From positions 434,001-498,000 of the forward strand of contig NZ_CP147838.1 in the NCBI RefSeq assembly GCF_037338445.1: a stretch of DNA of 64,000 nt. The letters are read 5' to 3'. The notes under the pieces were generated by a model. It was not told the origin of the DNA. It was given only the letters and a program-made list of their open reading frames with translations, and did not search any database. Positions 9,261-17,010 of the stretch are shown here, piece by piece. Numbering within the stretch: the stretch's first letter is position 1; each line of letters starts with the position of its first letter. Made by a program: the position numbers and the translations under genes. Source of the stretch: Salinibaculum sp. SYNS191. Its GTDB lineage: Archaea > Halobacteriota > Halobacteria > Halobacteriales > Haloarculaceae.

Positions 9261-9481
9261 CAGCGGGGCATTCGCAACTGACACATTTTTCGAACGGTTA
9301 AAAGGCTACAAACGAATCTCGCAATAGCTGGATTTTCATCACCCAATCTCGCCCTGAAACGAGGACGACTAAGCGAAACGAATCCTAATCATCAACTATC
9401 AAGTAATTAAATGAGGAGAATCCGCCGAACTGGACAGTGCTGCCGCTCACGATTTTCGGGCTCGGAACGCAGAAAGCTGTA
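9261..9481. other. AT-rich junction between epimerase remnant and transposase
   Basis: About 220 bases with no credible gene. Composition changes abruptly from the flanking core sequence. It probably contains one end of the insertion sequence, but I could not find a convincing terminal inverted repeat pairing this side with the region after 11350. Confidence 0.4.
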
Positions 9482-10616
9482 TTATCCGATGTCTCGCAGG
9501 AACTCACCGAGTGCTCGCACGAACGTCTTGGCCGTGATTACCGGCGGCGACCGAATATCCTCGTCCATCGCCACCTTGAGCAGGTAGTCGGTCAGCCGCC
9601 ACAGGTTGTAGATGAGCGAGGCCAGCACGAACTTACAGAGGCGAACCCGGTAGTCCTTCGACGATGTTTTCGGCAGGAAACTCTTCACGGACTTGAACTG
9701 ATTCTCGATATCCCACCGACGATCATACGTGTTGCAGACTTTGTCGATCTCTTCCGGTTCGACACGGTCTCGATTCGTCACGAACACAGCGTAGTTCCCG
9801 TCCGCATCGTCACTCGTAGTCGGCGTGTACAGAAATTCCGCAGTGTGGTGGACCTCGCCATTCTGGCCGAACGGAACATCGTGCTTCACAGCTGCGTCCG
9901 CGTCATCGTGGGCTTCGATGTTCTTGATCGCCGTGTAGTCGTCTTCGTATTTCGGGACAGGCGACGTGTAAAGCAGGTCACGATCATCGATTTCAGCATA
10001 GACAGCGTTGCTGTAGAAGCCGCGGTCCAACAGCACTTCATCGAGATCAACGAACCGCTCTGCTTTATCCAGAAGTCGCGCAACAATATCGCCTTTCGAG
10101 TACGACGGCGACCCGTCCGGCTCCCACTTCGAGTTCTCCTTGACAGGCTCAACACCGAGGATTATCGGGGCGTTATCGCCAACCAACGTGATCGTGGCGT
10201 ACTTGTAGCCGCGCAAATATTCGTCATCCTTCTTGTAGCCACTGACCATGCGCGGGAACCCGGGTTTCGGGATTCCAGCGTCCTTGTCCTCCCACGGCCA
10301 GACGTGGTACTGCTCGTGCGTGATATCGATGGCCGCGATGGTTTTCCGGTCCTCGAACGGGTCATCCCCGCGAATCGAATTGATGACGTTCTCCGTCGCC
10401 GCATCGAACGACTCCATGAGGGCATCACGGATACGGTCGATCTTCGGCATCGCATCCGCCTCAGCATAGTCCGAGAGTGAGGGCTGTGCGTCGTCGTCTT
10501 CAGGTGTGGCAATCAGCTTGATCGCACGGAGGAACGTTTCATCATCGCAGGTCAGGTCATCGTCAGTGAGCCAGCCGTACTCGCCTTCGGAGTGAGCGCT
10601 GCCCTTGTTCGCGCAG
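9482..10616 (-). pseudogene. Transposase, C-terminal (DDE catalytic) part, ISH3/IS4-like
   Basis: The C-terminal part of a DDE transposase, about 375 residues. First acidic residue: AIDITHEQYH; second: LLDRGFYSN; third region: YDRRWDIENQFKSVK, the Y-R-E arrangement of IS4-like and ISH3-like haloarchaeal elements. Together with the N-terminal piece at 10751-11350 it made one gene. The two pieces are now separated by a hairpin element at about 10617-10750, whose DNA brings in-frame stops. A GTG at 10627 could start this piece alone, but it would lack the DNA-binding front half, so the element is probably not active on its own. Confidence 0.8.
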
Positions 10617-10750
10617 AGAGTGGTCACTGCAACTATTGAATAGTCAGTGAAGAGCGTTACAGAACAGTGGTTGCGAGCAAGGCGAAGCCACCGATTCTGT
10701 AGCTGCTCGCCCGTCTTCGTTTACTATTCAGTTCTTGTGCATACCACTCT
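10617..10750. mobile_element. MITE-like hairpin insertion inside the transposase gene
   Basis: A non-coding palindromic segment interrupts the transposase frame. Its ends are AGAGTGGT (10617-10624) and ACCACTCT (10743-10750). The same symmetry axis, near 10683.5, also pairs TGAATAGT at 10637-10644 with ACTATTCA at 10723-10730, without gaps. Closer to the centre, an ACAGAA...GTGG segment (10659-10670) pairs with CCAC...TTCTGT (10688-10700) with a small shift. Even the flanks GTTCGCGC (10607-10614) and GCGCGAAC (10753-10760) are symmetrical, probably because the target site was already palindromic. Size, lack of coding capacity and terminal inverted repeats fit a miniature inverted-repeat element. 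Confidence 0.7.
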
Positions 10751-11350
10751 ACGCGCGAACATATCCAGAATCGCTTCATCTGAGTAGGTCCGGTGGGCCG
10801 CTCGCCCGGTCTCGAACTCCGGGAGCACGTGCTTGCGAGCGAGGTTGATCAGCTTCGTCGCCTTCTGCTTCTGGTATTCTTTATCGGTCTGACCGTCGTC
10901 CTCGTCCGCCTCCTCGTCGGGAAGAACCGGGACAAGCGCCTCGGATATAACGTCGTGCTCGACAGCAACTTGCCCAATGCCTTCTGCAGCGGCCTCGACG
11001 ATATTCTGTGTGTCGTCACTGAAATTGCACCAGGCATACGAGAGGTCCTGCTGTGACGGGGCCGCATCGAGGGTATTTACATCAAATTCGACACTCTTGA
11101 TTAGGTTCGAGCGGGTGCTGAGTTGGTCAGCGAACTCGTTTTGGGAAAATCCGCGAATCCGCATGAAGAGATGGGCTTTAACCATCTCTTCGGTTTCGAA
11201 ATCTGCCTTGGTCTGGTCACGCTCGTCAGTCAGGGAGGCAACGGGTATTGAAAGCTGGTTGATAACGTCCCACAGGTGGTCCTCGTGCTGGCAGAGCGAC
11301 TCTGCGTGCACAACGATGGACTCAGCGACTGCGGGATCGTCACGTACCAC
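10751..11350 (-). pseudogene. Transposase, N-terminal part (interrupted)
   Basis: About 200 residues forming the front of the same transposase. It contains a helical MRIRGFSQNEFADQL segment and an SQQDLSYAWCNF segment, as seen in the DNA-binding front of haloarchaeal ISH-type transposases. The native frame reads to the MFAR segment at about 10752 and then enters the hairpin element, which adds a dozen foreign residues and a TAG at about 10724. The likely native continuation is at 10616 and below. The start is a GTG at 11350, preceded closely by an in-frame TAA. Confidence 0.75.
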
Positions 11351-11656
11351 GAGCGGTTACTCCTGGTGACCCACCTTGTCAGCGGTCAGTGACTCGCTTC
11401 GAATTATCCGAGACATGGGCTGGTATGAGACAGACCAAGGTAGCTCAGTTCGAACCATATTCAATGGGGTGTTGCTTCCGAATCGTTCCACCACATACTA
11501 CGAACTCGGTAGTTTTGAAGGGTTTAGAGTGGCGAAAACGAAACTTTGGATGTTTTCCGAAACTTTGGTTCGAGTCGCTCTTTGAGTTCAATCTAAACTA
11601 TTGATTTAGGTCGAACCACATGATTCATGATAGCACTGGTACAAACGAGGTGAATA
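11351..11656. other. Intergenic region between transposase and winged-helix gene
   Basis: 306 bases without a credible gene. It probably contains the outer end of the insertion sequence near 11351-11400. Closer to the next gene it carries an exact direct repeat (listed separately at 11539-11568). AT content rises toward 11590, consistent with a promoter for the gene at 11657. Confidence 0.4.
11539..11568. promoter_or_regulatory. Direct repeat CGAAACTTTGG x2, candidate operator
   Basis: The 11-base sequence CGAAACTTTGG occurs at 11539-11549 and again at 11558-11568, a spacing of 19 bases, or about two helical turns. It lies about 90 bases upstream of a winged-helix regulator gene, which may bind it to control its own expression. 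The spacing suits two protein dimers on the same face of the DNA. Confidence 0.45.
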
Positions 11657-12121
11657 GTGGCTGATCGCAATGATGCAGGGGGAGAGGCGGGTGCACCATC
11701 CCCCGATGAGTTCGACGAAAGTGAGATAGAACGGATTGGAGAGTTCCTTTCGAAGAAAGGTGGAGTGATGCTATTAGCCGAGCTGCAGGCTGAACCGAAG
11801 CGATTCGTGGTGCTACGGGAAGCCCTGAAAATCAGTTCAGCAACGATACGGAACCGACTCAAAGACGCTAGAGAACTCGGATTAGTGTCTGACGATCCCG
11901 TGTATAATGATCAGGGTCAGAAGTGCCATCCGCTGACCGCAAAAGGCCAAGTCATAGCAGATGAGTTGCAGTTGACAGACCTCGCCCGTATTCAGAAGCA
12001 AATCTGGAAATTAGAAGACGAATTCGGAAACCATCTTGAGGAATTCGAAACCACACTCAGACAGAAAACGACGGAACTGAACGATGAATTCCAGCATGAG
12101 TTGACTAGGAGATACAATTAA
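11657..12121 (+). CDS. Winged-helix transcriptional regulator with C-terminal coiled coil
   Basis: A 154-residue protein. Residues 25-105 form a winged helix-turn-helix of the HxlR/MarR-like kind: an ML-LAELQAEPKRF helix, the recognition part LKISSATIRNRLKDARELGL, and a wing with a KCHPLTAKGQ strand. Residues 110-150 are a charged helix suited to dimerisation. It has no partner domain or metal site. A purine-rich GAGGTG lies just before the GTG start, and a direct repeat upstream may be its operator. Codon and base composition are more AT-rich than the core genes, as in the rest of the island. Confidence 0.7.
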   Translation: MADRNDAGGEAGAPSPDEFDESEIERIGEFLSKKGGVMLLAELQAEPKRFVVLREALKISSATIRNRLKDARELGLVSDDPVYNDQGQKCHPLTAKGQVIADELQLTDLARIQKQIWKLEDEFGNHLEEFETTLRQKTTELNDEFQHELTRRYN

Positions 12122-12299
12122 CAGACAGCCTATTTCCGACGAATGAGGGCGTCATGAAGCACTTCACAAGGAGTTGGTTTCAAGTTGGATAGCGGTGAAT
12201 CGACTGCTCAGTGTATCTGCTTAAATATCATGACAAATAGTGGCATGATGGTGATCTGTGGTGGAGATGCGTCGAGGAGTGGGTAGGTACACCTTGTTA

Positions 12300-12743
12300 T
12301 TATTTTGTCGCCTCCGTGGAAAACGTCTCGCCGAATATATTCCGGTGTTCGGCTCGAACCGTTTGTGGTAATTCGGAGGCAAATGTTAGCTCAAGTTCGT
12401 ACGTTTCGGAGCCTAATGAGTCAGGGCATCTAGATCCGAGTTTCGCCGGAACAACGAGACTATAGAGGATATTTTCAGTTGTGTGATGGGTGAGTGAATC
12501 CAAAACCAATTCGTGACATGGATTTCCCGATTCGGCTGTACCAGTAATTCTGATTTGATCGTCATCAGCGATGAACTCAACCTCCGGCGTGGTATTGCTT
12601 TCAGAGGCTGAATCTGTGCTGTATTCGATTGACCCCACCTCTTGCGGTTTGTATATACGTTGGGTGTCATTCCCAAGAGAAGAGCATCCAGCCCCAAGCG
12701 TGAGGCTGCTTAGAAGGAGTGATGAAAAGGCTCGCCTATTCAT
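12300..12743 (-). CDS. Exported lipoprotein of unknown function
   Basis: A 147-residue protein starting with a short Tat/lipoprotein-type signal: MNRRAF with twin arginines, a hydrophobic stretch, and the lipobox LGAGC ending at about residue 19. The rest is an exported, mostly beta domain with two cysteines (NPCHEL and SRCPDS) that could form a disulfide. I recognise no family. The start is the ATG at 12743, because the signal begins there; a longer frame adds 32 unlikely residues. It is isolated and AT-rich, consistent with horizontal acquisition. Confidence 0.65.
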   Translation of the reverse strand: MNRRAFSSLLLSSLTLGAGCSSLGNDTQRIYKPQEVGSIEYSTDSASESNTTPEVEFIADDDQIRITGTAESGNPCHELVLDSLTHHTTENILYSLVVPAKLGSRCPDSLGSETYELELTFASELPQTVRAEHRNIFGETFSTEATK

Positions 12744-12813
12744 GTATCCGGTTATGTTCTCAAATTCAAAATATCTGTTCCCTCTGTATTGAGCGTTCCA
12801 GCATTGTAAGCTC

Positions 12814-13416
12814 TCAGGGTGGGAGAACATCATCGTCAAGGAATTCAGAACAATCCACAGGAATACTAGCCCACGCGTTCTTGACGACTTCGTATCCCGT
12901 CCACCCTTCCGTCCGAATCATCTCGCCTGACGCCTCACAGAACTCGGCCTTCGAAATGAACTCGTTATCGAAGAGAACGTAGAGCAGATACGGCGGTCCC
13001 ACAACGTCAACATCGTATCCATGGTCATCAACCAGTCGCCTGATCGACCGGCGTGCGGCTCCATCGAGGAGTGAGACGACCTGATACGAGTCACCGTGTT
13101 CGGAAAGCTCCTGCTTCAGCGATTCTTCACCCGCATCCGGCCCATGTGGCCGGGGAACGACCGTCACGCATGACCACGACGAGGAATCGTCGTCTACGTG
13201 ATCGAGCACGCGCTGGCTGCCTCGTTTCAGGTACTGTTCGCGGCTTCCTTCGGGTGCGTACGTGTTCGAGTTGACGTGGTTCTGTAGTTCGTGCTTGCAG
13301 ACGTTCGTGGTCGTGAGAGCGAGCGACTCCGCCAGTACGTCCCACTGGTTGGTGTTCGCAACGGCAATCAGGGAACTCGTATCGGCCAGGAGTGGGTGGC
13401 GAGTGTCACTCGCCAT
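12814..13416 (-). CDS. PIN-domain-like toxin (VapC-type)
   Basis: A 200-residue protein that begins with the PIN-like strand LLADTSSLIAVA, with the first acidic active-site residue at Asp12, then NVCKHELQNH (a candidate second acidic residue) and later acidic segments. PIN toxins cut RNA, usually tRNA or mRNA. The partner is encoded just upstream. The start at ATG 13416 overlaps the antitoxin stop (13406) by 11 bases, the usual coupled arrangement. It is longer than classical VapC (about 130 residues), and the C-terminal half, with a GPPYLLYVLFDNEFI segment, has no match I can name. Exact family is uncertain. Confidence 0.6.
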   Translation of the reverse strand: MASDTRHPLLADTSSLIAVANTNQWDVLAESLALTTTNVCKHELQNHVNSNTYAPEGSREQYLKRGSQRVLDHVDDDSSSWSCVTVVPRPHGPDAGEESLKQELSEHGDSYQVVSLLDGAARRSIRRLVDDHGYDVDVVGPPYLLYVLFDNEFISKAEFCEASGEMIRTEGWTGYEVVKNAWASIPVDCSEFLDDDVLPP

Positions 13417-13732
13417 CGCTATCAGCGAGGAATGTTGAGGTGTCCCGCTCCATTGCCGACTCGAATGCCTCTTTCTCCGCTTCCATCTGGTCGATTTTCT
13501 CACCGAGGAGAACCCGAGCCACGTCTTCATCGATCTCACCACGGCTGTATCGTTCGTAGACCGCGATCTCGTCCTGTTCGTCCAGAGACCGGCGGAGCAT
13601 CTCGATCAACCCGGTCCGGGCAAGCTCGCTCACATTGACGCCGCCGATATGAATTTCATCAAGGAGCTCCGCAGCCTCTTTTTCGGCTCCGGCACGGAAC
13701 TGAATCGTCTTATCGTAGCTTGAACCGCTCAT
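13406..13732 (-). CDS. Candidate antitoxin for the adjacent PIN protein
   Basis: A 108-residue acidic protein. The N-terminal part, with a KTIQFRAG strand followed by two helices (VNVSELARTGLIEMLRRSL), resembles a ribbon-helix-helix DNA-binding unit. The C-terminal part is a long glutamate-rich helix with which toxins are often wrapped. It is first in a two-gene unit and overlaps the toxin start. By analogy it neutralises the PIN protein and represses the operon. The upstream 318-base region would hold the operator. Confidence 0.6.
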   Translation of the reverse strand: MSGSSYDKTIQFRAGAEKEAAELLDEIHIGGVNVSELARTGLIEMLRRSLDEQDEIAVYERYSRGEIDEDVARVLLGEKIDQMEAEKEAFESAMERDTSTFLADSDGE

Positions 13733-14050
13733 AGAGAGGCGTTCGCCGCGCAGGGAGTTATATGTTATGACGTGTATGGACTTGTTAGTACATCTCTCTT
13801 CGGTGTCTCAGTACGCGAGTTTCATCTCAATTTGTGATCGCCGTCGCTCCTCTATACAGTATCACAGTATACTGACTAATGAGGGACCTGACCGGGCTAT
13901 CGGACTTCTCTGAGCCGGTGATGACTTAGATATTGTTGGCCGGTTGGTGCTTTGTAGATTTCTACATTCGGAACTTGTGACTGAACGCCCAATCATTCGA
14001 TATAGTGGAATGCGGTTTATGACTTGCAGGTAGTCCGCCCACTGGGCGAC
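13733..14050. other. Intergenic region between antitoxin and recombinase
   Basis: 318 AT-rich bases without a gene. The antitoxin promoter should lie at 13740-13800, where a TTATATGTTATG stretch is present. Just after the recombinase stop a short hairpin GCCCA-C-TGGGC (about 14037-14047) could help end transcription. I saw no repeat that would mark an attachment site. Confidence 0.35.
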
Positions 14051-15067
14051 TTACAGGATTTTGTAGATATTCGATTCGTAGACATCCCTGACGCGATTAC
14101 CCCAGTCGTGGGTGTAGGTGTCGATGATGTCCTGTGCGACGTCGCCGCGGAGGTACTTGACGATGCCGCGGTCGCCGGTTCTGTCCCGGAGGTGCGTCGT
14201 GAAGAAGTGCCGGAAGTAGTGGGGAGTGACGTTCTCCTCGGGGCCGCCGCCCTCGCTGTACCACCCGTTGTCGCGGGCGTGGCGTTCGACGATGTGGTGG
14301 ACCATATCGGGCGTGAGTCGCTTGCCCCACTCGTTGCTCGTGCTGACAAAGAGCGGCCGTGCAGAGGAACGAGGGTCGGGACGAACCGCCAGCCAGCGAG
14401 CCAGGACGCGGGCGAGTTCGTCGTCCACTGGGACCGTCGTCGCCCGCTGTCGCTTGTTGGACGCAGTACGGCGCTCGCCGTTGTACTCGGTCCCCTCGGC
14501 GGGTTCGGCGGCCACGTAGATTGAATCCGGCCGTGCCTCTATCTGTGGCCGCGACGGCAGTTCGACCGGCGCAGCACCGACCGCGAGGTCTCTGAGGTCG
14601 AGATTACACAGTTCGCCGGCCCGCATCCCGGTCTTCAGCAGCGTCACCAGGACCGCGCGGTCGAGCGGGTGTGCCACGGTTCCCACGAAGGCAGCCATCT
14701 CCGGGACCGAAATGTCTCGTCTGGCGGGGTCGGTGTTTATCGATTCGTCTATCTCCTCCAGGACCAGCGACATCGGATTGTCCTCGAATCGCCCGACCTG
14801 GGACATGTAGTCGTAGAACCGGTGGAGGTAGGAGGCGTACGTGGCGACGGTACTCTCGGCGACGGACCCGCGGAGTCCGTGGATGTAGGCCATGCAGTCA
14901 CGGTGGTTCGCGTCGTCGAACGTCAGGTCCCGCGAGTCGAGGTAGGACTCGAAGTCACGCAGGACCCGCTCGTAGGCCGTCCGAGTCCGCTCGGTCTTGC
15001 CCTGGTAGGTGATGTCGTCGAGGAAGTAGGCCACGGGGTCCCGGTCGACCTGTCGTTCCCCGCTCAT
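14051..15067 (-). CDS. Tyrosine recombinase / phage-type integrase
   Basis: A 338-residue site-specific recombinase. Residues 10-100 are the helical SAM-like core-binding domain. The catalytic domain shows the first arginine in TGMRAGEL, the H-x-x-R box in HYFRHFF, a histidine in DTYTHDWGN, and a C-terminal nucleophile, Tyr330 or Tyr335, in the DVYESNIYKIL tail. This tail is typical of haloarchaeal integrases. It is translationally coupled (ATGA overlap) to the small gene upstream. No tRNA is adjacent and no attachment repeat is visible here, so it may be a remnant of an integrated element. Confidence 0.9.
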   Translation of the reverse strand: MSGERQVDRDPVAYFLDDITYQGKTERTRTAYERVLRDFESYLDSRDLTFDDANHRDCMAYIHGLRGSVAESTVATYASYLHRFYDYMSQVGRFEDNPMSLVLEEIDESINTDPARRDISVPEMAAFVGTVAHPLDRAVLVTLLKTGMRAGELCNLDLRDLAVGAAPVELPSRPQIEARPDSIYVAAEPAEGTEYNGERRTASNKRQRATTVPVDDELARVLARWLAVRPDPRSSARPLFVSTSNEWGKRLTPDMVHHIVERHARDNGWYSEGGGPEENVTPHYFRHFFTTHLRDRTGDRGIVKYLRGDVAQDIIDTYTHDWGNRVRDVYESNIYKIL

Positions 15068-15483
15068 GCTTCCAGTGTGTATCCGCCGTGTCGGCCGCTG
15101 TACCGGACTCTGTCGGCCGCCTGGAGGACCTGTAGCGTGTCCTCCAGACGGCTCTCGATGTCGTCAGAGACCGCTGCCAGGAGTTCGTCCCAGGAAAGGT
15201 ACTCGTCGGCAGAGAGGGCGTCGAGGACGCTCTCCTCGATAGAAGCGGTGGCAGCCTGCACCGGTTCGGTGTCGTCCTCGACGGAGTCTTCGTCGCCGTC
15301 GGAAGGAGTCGGTTCGGTCCGCCCCTCGAAGCCGCGCCGACCAGCCTGCACCATCGCTTTGACGAACTCGCTTCTGCTCATGTCGAGCTCGTCGGCGTGG
15401 TCGTCCCACTCCTCGCGCTGGTACGCCGGCACGTACGTCTTCACGACTGTCCGTGAGGTGTCCCTGTCGGAATCGGCGGCCAT
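15064..15483 (-). CDS. DUF5805-like small protein preceding the integrase
   Basis: A 139-residue acidic protein that starts at ATG 15483 (MAADSD). Its front part has a KTYVPAYQREEWDDHADELDMSRSEFVKAMV pattern, a strand and helices like a ribbon-helix-helix DNA binder, and the rear part a small winged-helix-like domain (ESVLDALSADEYLSWDELL to GGYTLEA). Genes of this kind commonly precede integrases in haloarchaeal mobile elements, and I infer a DNA-binding role in excision or repression. It overlaps the integrase start by four bases, so the two are co-translated. Confidence 0.65.
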   Translation of the reverse strand: MAADSDRDTSRTVVKTYVPAYQREEWDDHADELDMSRSEFVKAMVQAGRRGFEGRTEPTPSDGDEDSVEDDTEPVQAATASIEESVLDALSADEYLSWDELLAAVSDDIESRLEDTLQVLQAADRVRYSGRHGGYTLEA

Positions 15484-15507
15484 ACCGGTGCGTCTCGGGC
15501 CACCCAC

Positions 15508-15788
15508 ATCAAATTATCCCCACATACCCAGCTAAAGGACATTATTTGTGTTCTTAGCGAGTGTATCTCTGCATAGTAGTAGGATAGACTACAGTTCAAA
15601 AGACTACAGACACAGATAAAATACTTATTTGTGAATGTAGTTCGGCCACTGCCAGAATTTACCAACTAGCCATCATTTGAGCAGGTAACTCTTCGTACCC
15701 GGTCCTCAGAGCTCTGACCCCCGGAGTTACGTGTCGAGGACACTGCCACACCGGCCTTTTATATAACACAGCTGCACGTCGTGGTGGG
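15508..15788. other. AT-rich intergenic region with divergent promoters
   Basis: This stretch separates the recombinase pair from the methyltransferase gene. It is markedly AT-rich (for example 15520-15650) compared with the genome. A clear TATA box for the rightward gene lies at 15758-15766. I see no gene in it. Confidence 0.4.
15758..15766 (+). promoter_or_regulatory. TATA box for methyltransferase gene at 15789
   Basis: TTTATATAA centred about 27 bases upstream of the GTG at 15789. This is the standard archaeal TATA-to-start distance for leaderless mRNAs and is the reason I prefer that start over the ATG at 15912. Confidence 0.6.
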
Positions 15789-16586
15789 GTGACCTCGGCC
15801 AACAGACTCGGGCGAGCGCTGGTGGGTCGAACGCCCAAGAGGCACCGGCAGATTCCGCTCCTCGCGGCCAGCGCCAGAGGGAAACGCGCCGAGCGAGTGT
15901 ATCGAGGTGTCATGAACCGGGTCCCTGCACCAGCACCGTCCAATCGGACGGTCGTCGACACCTACGACCGGCTGGCGTCCCTCTACGACTGGTTCGTGAC
16001 GCCGCTGGAGGCAGGAACGAGTGCGCGTGCCCTGAAACTGCTCGGACTGCGTGGTGGCGAACGAGTCATCGAGATCGGCTGCGGACCAGGGCGCGCGCTC
16101 ACGGCGCTCGCCGAACTGAGCGGACCTGACGGCGAGGTTCTCGGTATCGACGCCGCAGCGGGGATGGCCGAACGTGCGCACCGGCGCATCAGCGGGCGAA
16201 AACACGTGAGGGCGGCTGTGGCCCGGGCCGACGCGCGGTCGCTCCCCATCGCCGATGGCGTCGCAGACGTCGCGTTCGTCGAGGATACCCTCGAACTGTT
16301 CGCGGGCGAGGAGATGGCTGCCGTCGTGTCCGAACTCCACCGGATTCTCCGCCCCGGTGGCCGACTGTGCGTCGTCACGATGGAGCGAAGCCACGCCGAG
16401 GCGACCGCCTTCGTTCGCGGTTACGACTGGGCTTTCGAACACGTTCCGGGGTTCGAACGCTTCGGCTGTCGCCCGGTCTACGCCGTCGAGGCCCTGGCGG
16501 CTGGGGGATTCGACATCCAACTGCGGGAGCGCCACCGGCGGTGGAACGTCTGGCCGGTCGACGTCATCATCGCGACTGCAGAGTGA
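15789..16586 (+). CDS. Class I SAM-dependent methyltransferase (UbiE-like)
   Basis: A 265-residue methyltransferase. A basic N-terminal extension of about 40 residues precedes the core. Before motif I the segment VVDTYDRLASLYDWF is typical of UbiE/menaquinone-type enzymes. Motif I is EIGCGPGRALTAL near residues 95-107, the acidic motif II is GIDAA, and the post-motif segment is LHRILRPGGRLCVV. The substrate is unknown. The GTG start is favoured by a TATA box 27 bases upstream; the ATG at 15912 would remove the basic extension. The gene lies at the right edge of the island and its GC content is again high. Confidence 0.75.
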   Translation: MTSANRLGRALVGRTPKRHRQIPLLAASARGKRAERVYRGVMNRVPAPAPSNRTVVDTYDRLASLYDWFVTPLEAGTSARALKLLGLRGGERVIEIGCGPGRALTALAELSGPDGEVLGIDAAAGMAERAHRRISGRKHVRAAVARADARSLPIADGVADVAFVEDTLELFAGEEMAAVVSELHRILRPGGRLCVVTMERSHAEATAFVRGYDWAFEHVPGFERFGCRPVYAVEALAAGGFDIQLRERHRRWNVWPVDVIIATAE

Positions 16587-17010
16587 ACAGACGAGTTACC
16601 ATACGGAACCCACACCATCGCTCACTCAGCCCGTGGGGCCGAACGTTCAACAGTCCACTGCTGGCCGGCCCGCGTGGACTCTCGCCGACCAGCGAGGTCC
16701 TGACACTCGGATGCTCAGTTTGTCGACCTTCTACCGAAGTCCGGTTCTTACCATCACAAATATCTAATGAGTTTTATGTCCTACGCTAAGCAACAAATAC
16801 TTGCACGCTCTTGTGGAGTGTTACCAATTGACATGAAAGTGCGGGGCTGCCTCGAATGCGGGAAGAGATAAATTGTATGTCGCTATACGGAAATTGACGC
16901 TAGTCGGAAAGTGGGTGTTTCCGGAACACGCGAACTCCGGATTGGCGACAGTGCCGATGGAGAGTCGGTCCAGAGGTAGGGACGCACCGTTCCCGCAGGA
17001 CGTCGGTCGA
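16587..17010. other. Intergenic region, no gene seen
   Basis: 424 bases between two genes that point toward each other. The stretch at 16740-16880 is AT-rich. A tiny frame at 16834 encodes a dozen residues with a CLECGK zinc-knuckle-like motif before a TAA. It may be a decayed remnant and I do not call it a gene. No RNA gene was recognised. Confidence 0.35.

Noticed and set aside
9261..11656. Complete insertion sequence with defined terminal inverted repeats
   Set aside because: I compared both flanks by eye and found only weak similarity, so I left the outer borders undefined.
12227..12249. ATCATG...CATGAT inverted repeat
   Set aside because: Only six-base arms in AT-rich DNA; could easily be chance.
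16834..16872. Tiny frame with CLECGK zinc-knuckle-like end
   Set aside because: Only 12 codons; no promoter evidence; could be chance or a remnant.
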